Part shown: positions 31,724 through 41,288 of the stretch, piece by piece
Numbering within the stretch: position 1 is the first letter of the stretch
Layout of the letters: each line of letters begins with the position of its first letter
Notes under the pieces: generated by a model
Databases searched by the model: none
What the model was told of the DNA's origin: nothing
The model's input: the letters and a program-made list of their open reading frames with translations, nothing else
Position numbers and translations under genes: made by a program
Assembly: GCA_022774645.1 (NCBI GenBank)
Contig: JALFKQ010000035.1
Location: 89,277-153,276, forward strand
Reading direction: 5' to 3'
Origin: Mycoplasmatota bacterium
Lineage (GTDB): Bacteria > Bacillota_I > Bacilli_A > RF39 > UBA660
Length of the DNA: 64,000 nucleotides

Positions 31724-32646
31724 AAGTATTCTTCATCAAATCCAATCTCTTCTTTAGCTATATATATTGGTCTATTTTTAGTTTCATTATACGTTTTTCC
31801 TAGATATTCACCTAAAATTCCCAAGAATATTAATTGAAGTCCACCAAGGAAAAGCATCACACACATTAAAGAAGAATAACCAGGAGTATCAATTCCTTTA
31901 ACTATAGCTTTTATAATAATAACAATTAAATAAATAAATGCTGCAAAGCTAGTTAGTATACCAGTATAAGTAGCAAATCTAAGTGGTTTTGTACTAAAAG
32001 CAACTATTCCATCAAAAGCATAATTAAATAACTTAACTTTATTCCATTTAGTAGTGCCACCTTTTCTTTCTTCTACTTTATAAGAATCATAATATGTTTT
32101 GAATCCTACATAACTAAATATACCTTTTGAAAATCTATTTCTTTCATCTAAAGAAACAATAGAATTAACCATATTTCTTCTAAACATTCTAAAATCACTT
32201 GCACCATCAACTATATTCATATTAGAAAGTTTTCCCATAATATTATAGAAACATCTTTGCAAAAATCTCTTTTTATGTTGTTTTTGACACATACAAACTG
32301 AATCATAATCTGGATTTTCATTTAAAAATTTATACATTTTAACCATATAATTTGGATTTTGCTGTAAATCGCAGTCAATTATACAAGCATAATCAGAAGT
32401 AGAGTGTAAAAGACCTGCATAAATAGCTGCTTCTTTACCAAAATTTTTAGAAAAACTAACAATTTTTACACGCTCGTCATCTTTTTCGTGTAGTTCTTTT
32501 AATTTTTTTAATGTTTTGTCTTTACTTCCATCATCCACAAAAATAAAGTTGTGTTTAATATCCCCCAATGCTTCATTAACTTTCTCATAAAAATTAACAA
32601 CATTTTCTTCTTCATTATATGAAGGTACTATAACATCTAATTTCAT
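31720..32646 (-). CDS. Family 2 glycosyltransferase (GtrB/DPM1-like, two C-terminal TM)
   Basis: LDVIVPSYNEEENVVNFYEKV; FVDDGSKDKTL; CDLQQNP; GEYLGKTYNETKNRPIYI. Confidence 0.93.
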   Translation of the reverse strand: MKLDVIVPSYNEEENVVNFYEKVNEALGDIKHNFIFVDDGSKDKTLKKLKELHEKDDERVKIVSFSKNFGKEAAIYAGLLHSTSDYACIIDCDLQQNPNYMVKMYKFLNENPDYDSVCMCQKQHKKRFLQRCFYNIMGKLSNMNIVDGASDFRMFRRNMVNSIVSLDERNRFSKGIFSYVGFKTYYDSYKVEERKGGTTKWNKVKLFNYAFDGIVAFSTKPLRFATYTGILTSFAAFIYLIVIIIKAIVKGIDTPGYSSLMCVMLFLGGLQLIFLGILGEYLGKTYNETKNRPIYIAKEEIGFDEEYL

Positions 32647-32658
32647 TTTTAACCTCTT

Positions 32659-33147
32659 TTAATAACCTAATTTTCCATCTAAACTTTCATCATTTTTAAT
32701 AAGATCACTTACTAAAATTTCTCTATATTTATCTTTACTATCTCTAATAACTAATTTTTCGATTCCACTATTTATAACAACTCTCTTACACATAGAACAA
32801 CTCATTGAGTTTTCTACATATTCACCAGTTTTTGAATCTTTACCAACCATATAAAGTGTAGCACCAATCATTTCACTTCTGCTTGCCGAAATAATAGCAT
32901 TTTGTTCAGCGTGTACGCTTCTACATAGTTCATATCTTTCACCTCTTGGAATATTTAATTGTTCACGAATACAATATCCAAGATCATCACAATTTTTTCT
33001 ACCTCTTGGAGCTCCATTATATCCAGTAGATATAATTTCATCATTTTTAACGATAACTGCTCCCCATTTTTTTCTTAAACAAGTGGCTCTTTCTAAAGTT
33101 GCCTCTGCTATATCTAAATAATAATTATTTTTATCTATTCTTTCCAT
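32659..33147 (-). CDS. dCMP deaminase family protein (ComEB-like)
   Basis: CRSVHAEQNAIISASR and SCSMCKRVVINSG zinc motifs. Confidence 0.9.
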   Translation of the reverse strand: MERIDKNNYYLDIAEATLERATCLRKKWGAVIVKNDEIISTGYNGAPRGRKNCDDLGYCIREQLNIPRGERYELCRSVHAEQNAIISASRSEMIGATLYMVGKDSKTGEYVENSMSCSMCKRVVINSGIEKLVIRDSKDKYREILVSDLIKNDESLDGKLGY

Positions 33148-33256
33148 ACTAAAACCTCTTAGATATATTGTATCATAAAATACAAAATTCTTATATATAA
33201 ATTATTTATTTAACAATGGTCAATATGTTATACTTATATAGAATAGGAAGGTAAGT

Positions 33257-34933
33257 ATGAGAGATTTTATAAAAAAAATAATAAGAAAAAGTAAAAAAGA
33301 AATATTCTTCGAATTAATCGTATGTATAGTTTTAAGAGCAATATTATTAATAAATCCAATACTTTATAGTGAAACAGTAAACTATATTTCAGATTCAAAG
33401 TATGGAGAAGCAATAAATATATTAATCATATATATAATATCAATGAGTATCTATAAACTATTTGAATATATTAGACAAAGAACATTCTATTCTGTATATA
33501 GCAAGCTTTATAAAGAATCAACTTCAATCGGAATGCAATACACAAATAATAATTCTATATTCAGTTTATCAAGATTTACCCCTGGAGAATACTTAAATAT
33601 AATGGGGACTGATATTGATATAGTATGTAGTTTTATAACAAATGGTATATATAGAATTGTACAATTATTAGAATTTTTAGTAATATATTATTATTTCTTT
33701 AATATAAACATAACATTATTTTTTATAACAATATCTTTTTCAATAATAGTACTTACATTAATAATAATATTTGGAAATAAAATACAAGTATTTAATAAAG
33801 AAAGAAAAGATAATTATGATAAAAAAACTAGTGCTATAAATGATTTTTTCAATGGAATTAAAGAAATAAAAGGATTTAATTTAGGAAAAAGTATTAATAA
33901 TAGAGCATCAAATGAAACAAATAAGTATCTACAGTCATTTAAAAAATATTCAATATGTTACTATGCTATCAATATAATAACAGTATATATATTTGAAATA
34001 TTGAGATTATTTGTATTTATATATGGAGTTATTGAAATATCAAAGGGTAATATGGAATTAGGTGTATTATTAGTAATATATAGTTACTATCAAAAAATTA
34101 TAGATAATTTCTCATTAGTTTCAACAATGAATTTAGAATATAAAAATGTTAAGATGTCTTTATCAAGAATAAATAAATTATTTGAATATGCTAAAAGTGA
34201 TAATGAAAATAAAGTTGAGATAACTGAACCAAAGGGCAAAATAGATTTTAGTCATGTTTTATATGGCTATAGACATGATCCAGTATTAAACGATTTTACA
34301 ATCGAAGTAAAGCCAAATACCATAACAGCAATAACAGGGAAAACAGGAAGTGGAAAAACAGGAGTATTCGATTTGTTAATGAAAATGAATAGACAAATAC
34401 AAGGTAGTATCATGATAGATGATTTAGATATATCTACAATAAATGATACTTCTTATTATAATGTGGTATCAATTGCAAGAAAAAATCCATTTTTCTTCAA
34501 TAGTAGTATAAAAGACAACTTAACAATTATAGGTAAAGAAACAAGCGAAATAGAAAAAATATGCAAAAGTTTAGGAATACACGAAACAATAATGTCATTA
34601 GAAAAAGGATATGACACAGTTATATCTAATAGTACTAAACTATTATCATCAAGTGATAAAAAACTTTTAGCTATAGCTAGAGTATTAATAAAAGATACTA
34701 AAATATTCTTATTTGACGAAATTATCGAAGCATTAGATAAAGAAAATAGAGACATAGTAATGAAAATATTAAAAGAAAAGAAAAAAGATCATACTATTAT
34801 GATAATTTCAAGAGATAAAAACATATTGAAACAAATGGATAATATAGTTTTAATAGATGCAGGAAAAGTAGAAGGAATAGGTAATCATGAAGAACTATCA
34901 AAAGAAAGTTCCTTATATAAAGAAATAATATAA
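33257..34933 (+). CDS. ABC exporter half-transporter (TMD-NBD) with degenerate NBD motifs
   Basis: N-terminal TMs; intact Walker A ITGKTGSGKTGVFD; Walker B IFLFDEIIEALD; signature LSSSDKK instead of LSGGQ; H-loop His replaced. Confidence 0.88.
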   Translation: MRDFIKKIIRKSKKEIFFELIVCIVLRAILLINPILYSETVNYISDSKYGEAINILIIYIISMSIYKLFEYIRQRTFYSVYSKLYKESTSIGMQYTNNNSIFSLSRFTPGEYLNIMGTDIDIVCSFITNGIYRIVQLLEFLVIYYYFFNINITLFFITISFSIIVLTLIIIFGNKIQVFNKERKDNYDKKTSAINDFFNGIKEIKGFNLGKSINNRASNETNKYLQSFKKYSICYYAINIITVYIFEILRLFVFIYGVIEISKGNMELGVLLVIYSYYQKIIDNFSLVSTMNLEYKNVKMSLSRINKLFEYAKSDNENKVEITEPKGKIDFSHVLYGYRHDPVLNDFTIEVKPNTITAITGKTGSGKTGVFDLLMKMNRQIQGSIMIDDLDISTINDTSYYNVVSIARKNPFFFNSSIKDNLTIIGKETSEIEKICKSLGIHETIMSLEKGYDTVISNSTKLLSSSDKKLLAIARVLIKDTKIFLFDEIIEALDKENRDIVMKILKEKKKDHTIMIISRDKNILKQMDNIVLIDAGKVEGIGNHEELSKESSLYKEII

Positions 34934-34957
34934 AATACCTTAATTGGTATTTTTTTA
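34933..34957 (+). terminator. Intrinsic terminator after ABC gene
   Basis: AAATACC...GGTATTT plus T tract. Confidence 0.55.
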
Positions 34958-34989
34958 TTGTTCTCATAATATGATTTAATGAGGAAAAT

Positions 34990-37572
34990 ATGAGAACAAA
35001 TATCAAAATAGGTCTTACCAGTAAAGAAGTAATAAATAGTAGAAATAAATATGGAAGTAATAAATTAACAACAAAAAAGAAGAACACTTTTCTTCAATTA
35101 ATTATTGAATCATTAAGCGATCCAATAATTAAAATATTATTAATAGCACTAGCAATAAAAATCATTTTCTTATTTCAAGATTCTAATATTTTTGAAACAT
35201 TAGGTATTGCTATTTCTGTTTTTTTAGCTACATTTATTTCTGCATTATCAGAATATGGTAGTGAAAAAGCTTTTGAAAAGTTAAGTGAAGAAAATTCATT
35301 AGTAAAAGTAAAAGTACTAAGAAATTCTAAGAAAATATTAATTAATATGGATGAAGTTGTAGTAGGAGATATTGTGTATCTAGAAAGTGGGGATAAGGTA
35401 CCAGCAGATGGGGTAATTATTGATGGTGAATTATATATAGATGAAAGTTCTCTCACAGGTGAAACAAAAGAGAAGCATAAAAATACTAATAATAACGAAG
35501 TATATATGGGAAGTATTGTTTGTGGAAAAAAAGGAATAATAGAAGTTACACTCGTGGGAGACAAAACTTTTTATGGTAGAATTGCACAAGATATACAAGA
35601 AAGTACAATAGAAAGTCCATTAAAATATAGACTTAAAGTACTTGCTAAACAAATAAGTAAATTAGGATATATATGTGCCTTTTTAATTCTTATTTCATAT
35701 TTATTTAATTCTGTTGTAGTAGCAAACAATTTTGATATTAACAAGATATTAACATTTAAAACTATATTTCCACATCTTTTATATGGTTTAACATTAAGTG
35801 TAGCAGTTATAGTAATGGCTGTACCAGAGGGTTTACCAATGATGATTACACTTGTTTTATCATCTAATATGAAAAGATTATTAAAAAATAATGTACTTGT
35901 TAGAAAATTAGTAGGTATAGAAACAGCTGGTTCATTAAATATATTATTCACTGACAAAACAGGGACATTAACAGAAGGAAAATTAAAAGTACAAAGAATA
36001 GTTGATACAGAATTGTATGAGTATGACACAATAGAGAAAATAAATAACAATAAAAATTTAAATGAATTATTTTATCAATCTCTTGTTTACAATAATGAAT
36101 CATTTTTTAATAATAATATTGCAGAAGGAGGAAATATAACTGATAGAGCAATACTTGATTTCTGTAAAAAAGAAGATAAAACAAAATATAAAATCATAAA
36201 TAAAGAAGAATTTGATAGTAAAAAGAAATATTCTGCGGTAACAACTAACTATAATAATAAAACAGTATTTATCAAAGGCGCTTACGAAATAATATTAAAT
36301 AAATGTACAACATATTTAAAAAGTGATGGTACCAAGAGGGTATTAATTGATAAAATCAAAATAAGTAAATATATAAAAGAAAAAACAGAACAGGGTGAAA
36401 GGGTACTTGCTCTTGCAATAAATACTGATAATGAATTCAAAAATTTAACATTACTTGGCTTTGTATTTTTAAAAGATAATATTAGAAAAGAAGCATTTAA
36501 AGGAATTGAATTAATAAAATCAGCTGGTATTCAAGTATGCATGGTTACAGGAGACTCAAAAGAAACAGCAGTAGCAATAGCAAAAGATTTAAAAATAGTG
36601 GAGTCAGATAAAGATATAATATTAACAAGTGATGAATTTAACAATATGGATGATGAATCTATTAAAAAAATAATACCAAGATTAAAAGTTTTAAGTAGAA
36701 GTTTACCACAAGATAAAAATAAATTAGTAAGATTAAGTCAAGAAATGAATATGATATGTGGTATGACAGGAGATGGGGTTAATGATGCTCCAGCATTAAA
36801 AAAAGCAGATGTAGGTTTTTCACTTGGTAGTGCAACAGAAGTAGCAAAAGAAACAAGTGATATAGTGATACTTGATAATAATATATTATCTATATCAAAA
36901 GCCATACTTTATGGTAGAACAATATTTAAAAGTATAAGAAAGTTTATTATATTTCAATTAACAGTTAATTTTTCAGCTGTATTTTTAAACATAATTGGAC
37001 CTTTTATAGGAATTTTAAATCCAGTAACTATCATACAAATACTATGGATAAATATGGTAATGGACACTCTTGCCGGTTTAGCTTTCTCATATGAACCAGC
37101 TTTAATTGAATATATGATGGAAAGCCCTAAAAAAAGAGATGAAAAAATAATAAACGAATATATGATAAATCAAATACTATGTAATGGTGTCTACACTTTG
37201 TTATTATGTACTTGGTTTTTAAAGTCACCATTAATAGGAAAAATTTATCAAACTGATATATCTGATAAATATATACTAACCGCATTTTTTGGATTATTTA
37301 TATTTATTACAATATTTAATGCTTTTAATGCAAGAACATATAGAATAAATACATTTTCTAATCTATTAAAAAATAAAGTATTTATAGCAATAGTGTTTTT
37401 TATAGCAGTAGTTCAAATACTACTTATATATTTTGGTGGTACATTATTTAGAACAACAGGATTATCTATTTATGAATTTGAAATAATGTTATTATTAGCC
37501 TTTTCAATAATACCTTTTGACTTTATAAGAAAAATCATATTAAAAAAGAAAGGCATATCAAGAAAAATATAA
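34990..37572 (+). CDS. Calcium-transporting-type P-type ATPase
   Basis: DKTGTLTEGKL phosphorylation motif; DESSLTGETKEK; MTGDGVNDAPALKKADVG; PEGLPM. Confidence 0.93.
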   Translation: MRTNIKIGLTSKEVINSRNKYGSNKLTTKKKNTFLQLIIESLSDPIIKILLIALAIKIIFLFQDSNIFETLGIAISVFLATFISALSEYGSEKAFEKLSEENSLVKVKVLRNSKKILINMDEVVVGDIVYLESGDKVPADGVIIDGELYIDESSLTGETKEKHKNTNNNEVYMGSIVCGKKGIIEVTLVGDKTFYGRIAQDIQESTIESPLKYRLKVLAKQISKLGYICAFLILISYLFNSVVVANNFDINKILTFKTIFPHLLYGLTLSVAVIVMAVPEGLPMMITLVLSSNMKRLLKNNVLVRKLVGIETAGSLNILFTDKTGTLTEGKLKVQRIVDTELYEYDTIEKINNNKNLNELFYQSLVYNNESFFNNNIAEGGNITDRAILDFCKKEDKTKYKIINKEEFDSKKKYSAVTTNYNNKTVFIKGAYEIILNKCTTYLKSDGTKRVLIDKIKISKYIKEKTEQGERVLALAINTDNEFKNLTLLGFVFLKDNIRKEAFKGIELIKSAGIQVCMVTGDSKETAVAIAKDLKIVESDKDIILTSDEFNNMDDESIKKIIPRLKVLSRSLPQDKNKLVRLSQEMNMICGMTGDGVNDAPALKKADVGFSLGSATEVAKETSDIVILDNNILSISKAILYGRTIFKSIRKFIIFQLTVNFSAVFLNIIGPFIGILNPVTIIQILWINMVMDTLAGLAFSYEPALIEYMMESPKKRDEKIINEYMINQILCNGVYTLLLCTWFLKSPLIGKIYQTDISDKYILTAFFGLFIFITIFNAFNARTYRINTFSNLLKNKVFIAIVFFIAVVQILLIYFGGTLFRTTGLSIYEFEIMLLLAFSIIPFDFIRKIILKKKGISRKI

Positions 37573-39306
37573 TTATTTTCTTCTAATAAGTCTTGCCTCT
37601 CTATCATACTCAGCTTTATAAAGAGAAATTTCTTCACTTCTCTTATTAAAATATTCAATCATATCCAAGTAAGATTGATAATCGAAATTCATAAAAATAT
37701 CTTTGAAATAAAATTGATGTAATAAATATTGATTATATAAACTAGGATATTCTCTAAGTGGATTACATACTTTAGCATATTGATCTACACCGAGTCCATA
37801 ATGTTTCATTGGCATATTTGAATATTTGCTTTGCATATAGGTTCTTTCGATTAGTTTTCTAGTAACATCATTTATCTTAAGATTATTATCGTTAACAAAT
37901 TGAGTTAAATATTCTTCTTCTTGAACTCTATATACAAAAGGTATATTTAATTCTTTTGCTATAGTCGCAACAATTTGATTATATAAAACTGCAAACTCAC
38001 TAACAATACTTTCACTTTTATATTGTCTATTATATCTGGGATTCAAATCACTTTTAAGTTTCCAATAACCAAACTTTCTTTCATTCTTAGCTTCAAGAGC
38101 TTTAGAAAGCATAAACAATTCAAAAATAGAATTACTAAAATCACAAGATAAAATACCGTCTAATATATTATCAGCTTCTTGATATGACATATTTCTACTA
38201 ACAATAACTTCGTTTTCTTTTAAATAATAGTCCAATATCTCACCAGAATCATTTAAAATAACTGTTAGTTTAATGGTGTTTCTTGGTTTATAAGATTTTA
38301 AGGTAAGTTGTTTTTCAATTTTTGGATTAAGAAGTCTTATTCCAGAACCGGATACATATGAAGTTTTGAAGTTGTTCATTGCATCAAGGTCAATAACACT
38401 ACCAGGTACAATAGATCCACCAGCATCCGCAACAAATAAATCAACTATATACTTATTACTATCCTTTTTTATTGATAAAGCATCATCATATAAACTTGTG
38501 TTATAAGAATCAATTGTAATAACTGGGTTATGATATATTTTTCTATTTGGAATATATATTGTATCATCAGATGGTTTTAAAAAACCATACTTATCATTGA
38601 TATCCTGTAAACTAATTCCTCTTTTGATACCTTGTATAACCATATACATTTGTCTTAAAAAAATGCTATTTTCACCTTTAAAAGAATTTAACTTTTTGTA
38701 ATATTTCATCTTATTTATTTTAGAATGATAAAATATCTTCATTAAAGTTAAGTAGTAATATATATCATCAGTACCATTTTTAAGAGATAACATAGCTCTA
38801 TTAAAAGCAAAATCAAACAATTCAAAACCATTTTTGGTAAGTACATCCTTATTACTCGAAACGAACTTTTTAACTATATTACTATCTTCATGACTACTTA
38901 TAAGTTCTTTTATTATAATAAACAAAGAATTTACATCACTATTTTTATCAATAACAAGTTCATCTAAAGTATTAGAACAATCAAGTAATATATCATTATC
39001 ATGATGAACAAGGTACGCCAATATTTTCTCTTTTGAAAACTTTATACTACTTTTAATATAAGCTATTTCTTTTTCATTAAAGTTATTTCTATTTATGAGA
39101 ATAGATAATAAGTTAGTAAGTTTTTCTAAAAATGAAGTGTAACTTTTTTCACAAGAACAATTATTTAAATAATCATTTAGTTTAGTTATTAAAATATTAA
39201 TAAATTCTTTCTCATTAATGGACATAGTATGTAAAAAATATTGTATGCTTCCATCTGTAAAATCACCTTTATTAATAAATTTTTTAAAGTTATCTTTTTC
39301 TTTCAT
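37573..39306 (-). CDS. Divergent RNB-domain (RNase II/R family) protein
   Basis: VITIDSYNTSLYDDALSIKKDSNKYIVDLFVADAGGSIVPGSVIDLDA; C-terminal HYGLGVDQYAKVCNPLREYPSLYNQ (RNase R-like). Start set at MKEKDNF to avoid overlap with the divergent ORF. Confidence 0.78.
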   Translation of the reverse strand: MKEKDNFKKFINKGDFTDGSIQYFLHTMSINEKEFINILITKLNDYLNNCSCEKSYTSFLEKLTNLLSILINRNNFNEKEIAYIKSSIKFSKEKILAYLVHHDNDILLDCSNTLDELVIDKNSDVNSLFIIIKELISSHEDSNIVKKFVSSNKDVLTKNGFELFDFAFNRAMLSLKNGTDDIYYYLTLMKIFYHSKINKMKYYKKLNSFKGENSIFLRQMYMVIQGIKRGISLQDINDKYGFLKPSDDTIYIPNRKIYHNPVITIDSYNTSLYDDALSIKKDSNKYIVDLFVADAGGSIVPGSVIDLDAMNNFKTSYVSGSGIRLLNPKIEKQLTLKSYKPRNTIKLTVILNDSGEILDYYLKENEVIVSRNMSYQEADNILDGILSCDFSNSIFELFMLSKALEAKNERKFGYWKLKSDLNPRYNRQYKSESIVSEFAVLYNQIVATIAKELNIPFVYRVQEEEYLTQFVNDNNLKINDVTRKLIERTYMQSKYSNMPMKHYGLGVDQYAKVCNPLREYPSLYNQYLLHQFYFKDIFMNFDYQSYLDMIEYFNKRSEEISLYKAEYDREARLIRRK

Positions 39307-39379
39307 TAATTTTATAATATCACTTAGAATTTTATAATACAAGAAAAATATGGTATAATTCATATAAGGGTGAATATGA

Positions 39380-39799
39380 ATGTATAAAAAGAAAAAATTA
39401 TTATTAAATATAGTTAATATATTATTTTTAGTTTTCTCATTAATGGAATTAATTAAATATTTCAAAATAGATAATACTTTTTATGGAGTTATTTATTTAT
39501 TGATAAATTTAGTAATATTATTTTTGCTTTTACCTGTAACATATAATTATAAAAGACATTATTCTAAAGCAAGAATAAGTAAAATTATATTAATAATTAT
39601 AATAGGTTTATTTAATTCTTTTATATTAAATTTAATAATATTAAATAATATGAGTTACATTGATTCATCAAAAGAATACATGAAGTCTATATTTATATTT
39701 AAAAATATACTTAAACCGATTCTATATGGTTTATTAGGTTTATTTTTAATATTAGAAACCAAAATAAATAAAAGAATCAAAAAGGCTAAAAAAGATTGA
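39380..39799 (+). CDS. Hypothetical multi-TM protein
   Basis: 139-aa ORF with several hydrophobic segments; no family recognised. Confidence 0.6.
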   Translation: MYKKKKLLLNIVNILFLVFSLMELIKYFKIDNTFYGVIYLLINLVILFLLLPVTYNYKRHYSKARISKIILIIIIGLFNSFILNLIILNNMSYIDSSKEYMKSIFIFKNILKPILYGLLGLFLILETKINKRIKKAKKD

Positions 39800-39857
39800 T
39801 AATTGTACAAACTTATGTTAAAATAAAGGCATTTCTGATAAGAAAAGTCGATAATGT

Positions 39858-39886
39858 TTGACAAAATGTAACAAATATGATATAAT
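39858..39886 (+). promoter_or_regulatory. Perfect consensus sigma-A promoter
   Basis: TTGACA (39858-39863), 17-bp spacer, TATAAT (39881-39886). Confidence 0.85.
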
Positions 39887-39916
39887 ATGTGCATATTTAC
39901 AAAGGGGGTAAATAAT

Positions 39917-41263
39917 ATGGATAAACAATTTGTTAGAGGACTTGAAAGTTTAATTAATGCATTAAGAAATTATGATGCTAAATTAAGAAAGCAACATGCT
40001 GAAAGTAGTAAGGAAGAACAAGCTAAAATAGTAGTTAAGGTTAAGGATGTAGACAAGAGATACTATGAGGCTAGAGCTGACTATACTAAATATATTGCTA
40101 AAGAAACTACAGAAGAAGAAAGAATAGCAATAGAAAAGAAATATGCTGAAAAATATGAAATAAAATCAGGCAGGGTTGAAGAGTTACCAAAAGAACTAGA
40201 AAATAATGAACCAGAAGAACAAGAAGAAGAGGAAGAAGTAACTGAAATTAAGAAACCTAAAAATGGTTTATTAAAGAAAGTATTATCCTATGTTGGAATT
40301 GCTGCTTTAGCTGGTGGTATCGTATATGGAGCAACAAGATGCTCAAAAAACAACAGTGCTGATGTACTAGTTACTGATGAACAAATTGAAGATACTGACT
40401 TAGATGAAGAACTAGAGCCAGGTGAACCAGGTACATTTAAAGATGCAAGTAATGATGAAGAAGTAAATGCTAGAATAGATTGGTACTTCAATAATTATTT
40501 TGATAAAGAATATACTGATATGAATCAAATTCAAAAGGATTCAATTAATAAAGAAAATTTAGCTGATATTATAAAAGTTGTTAATGGAGAAATCCCAGAA
40601 GGATTCGAAATGAATGAGTTAGTCAACTATAATAATAAACTAACACAAATGTTTTCAACATATCTATCAACTTTAGAAAGAACTGAAGCTGGAAATGTTG
40701 GATTTATACCATCACAATATTTATATGAAGATGGTTCACATGAACAAAAATGTGCTGCTGAATTAGATGCTGTTATGGAACCATTAATTAAAGCAGTTAA
40801 TGAACATGATAATGAAGCATTTAAAAAATATGCAGTTGAGTTCGGTGAATTAATGAGAGATCAATATTATATTCCAGATGCACAAGCTAATCACTACAAT
40901 GTAAGAAGCATTGCATCATTCCCAAGTAGAATGCATTTATATGGTTTATCTTATGCTATGTATGCTGAAACTATTATGGAATATGGAATTGTTAATAATA
41001 TAGATGTATGTATTCCATTCTGCTTCAATAGTGATGGAGTTGTTGAAGAAATACCATTATCAAAATTAATGGCAACATTAGATTTTGTACCAATGGGACA
41101 ATGGGAATATGTATTAAAGAGAGCTGGAATGAGTCAACAAGAAATTGTTAACTATGGTAATACATTAGTTGAAGATACAATGTTCCAAGGATTCTTAAAA
41201 GATGCTAAGAATCATTATAATGAAAAATTAAGTCAACAAATGACTTTAACAAAAAATAGTTAA
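39917..41263 (+). CDS. Hypothetical single-TM protein with acidic region
   Basis: SD GGGGG; charged coiled-coil-like N-terminus, EEQEEEEEVTE, TM LSYVGIAALAGGIVYGA, then long predicted extracytoplasmic domain. Confidence 0.75.
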   Translation: MDKQFVRGLESLINALRNYDAKLRKQHAESSKEEQAKIVVKVKDVDKRYYEARADYTKYIAKETTEEERIAIEKKYAEKYEIKSGRVEELPKELENNEPEEQEEEEEVTEIKKPKNGLLKKVLSYVGIAALAGGIVYGATRCSKNNSADVLVTDEQIEDTDLDEELEPGEPGTFKDASNDEEVNARIDWYFNNYFDKEYTDMNQIQKDSINKENLADIIKVVNGEIPEGFEMNELVNYNNKLTQMFSTYLSTLERTEAGNVGFIPSQYLYEDGSHEQKCAAELDAVMEPLIKAVNEHDNEAFKKYAVEFGELMRDQYYIPDAQANHYNVRSIASFPSRMHLYGLSYAMYAETIMEYGIVNNIDVCIPFCFNSDGVVEEIPLSKLMATLDFVPMGQWEYVLKRAGMSQQEIVNYGNTLVEDTMFQGFLKDAKNHYNEKLSQQMTLTKNS

Positions 41264-41288
41264 GAAATAATCAGGGGAGGAATTTATT

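Noticed and set aside
35571-36050. 159-aa antisense ORF within the P-type ATPase
   Set aside because: Complement of conserved P-type ATPase motifs (DKTGTLTEG); not credible as a gene.
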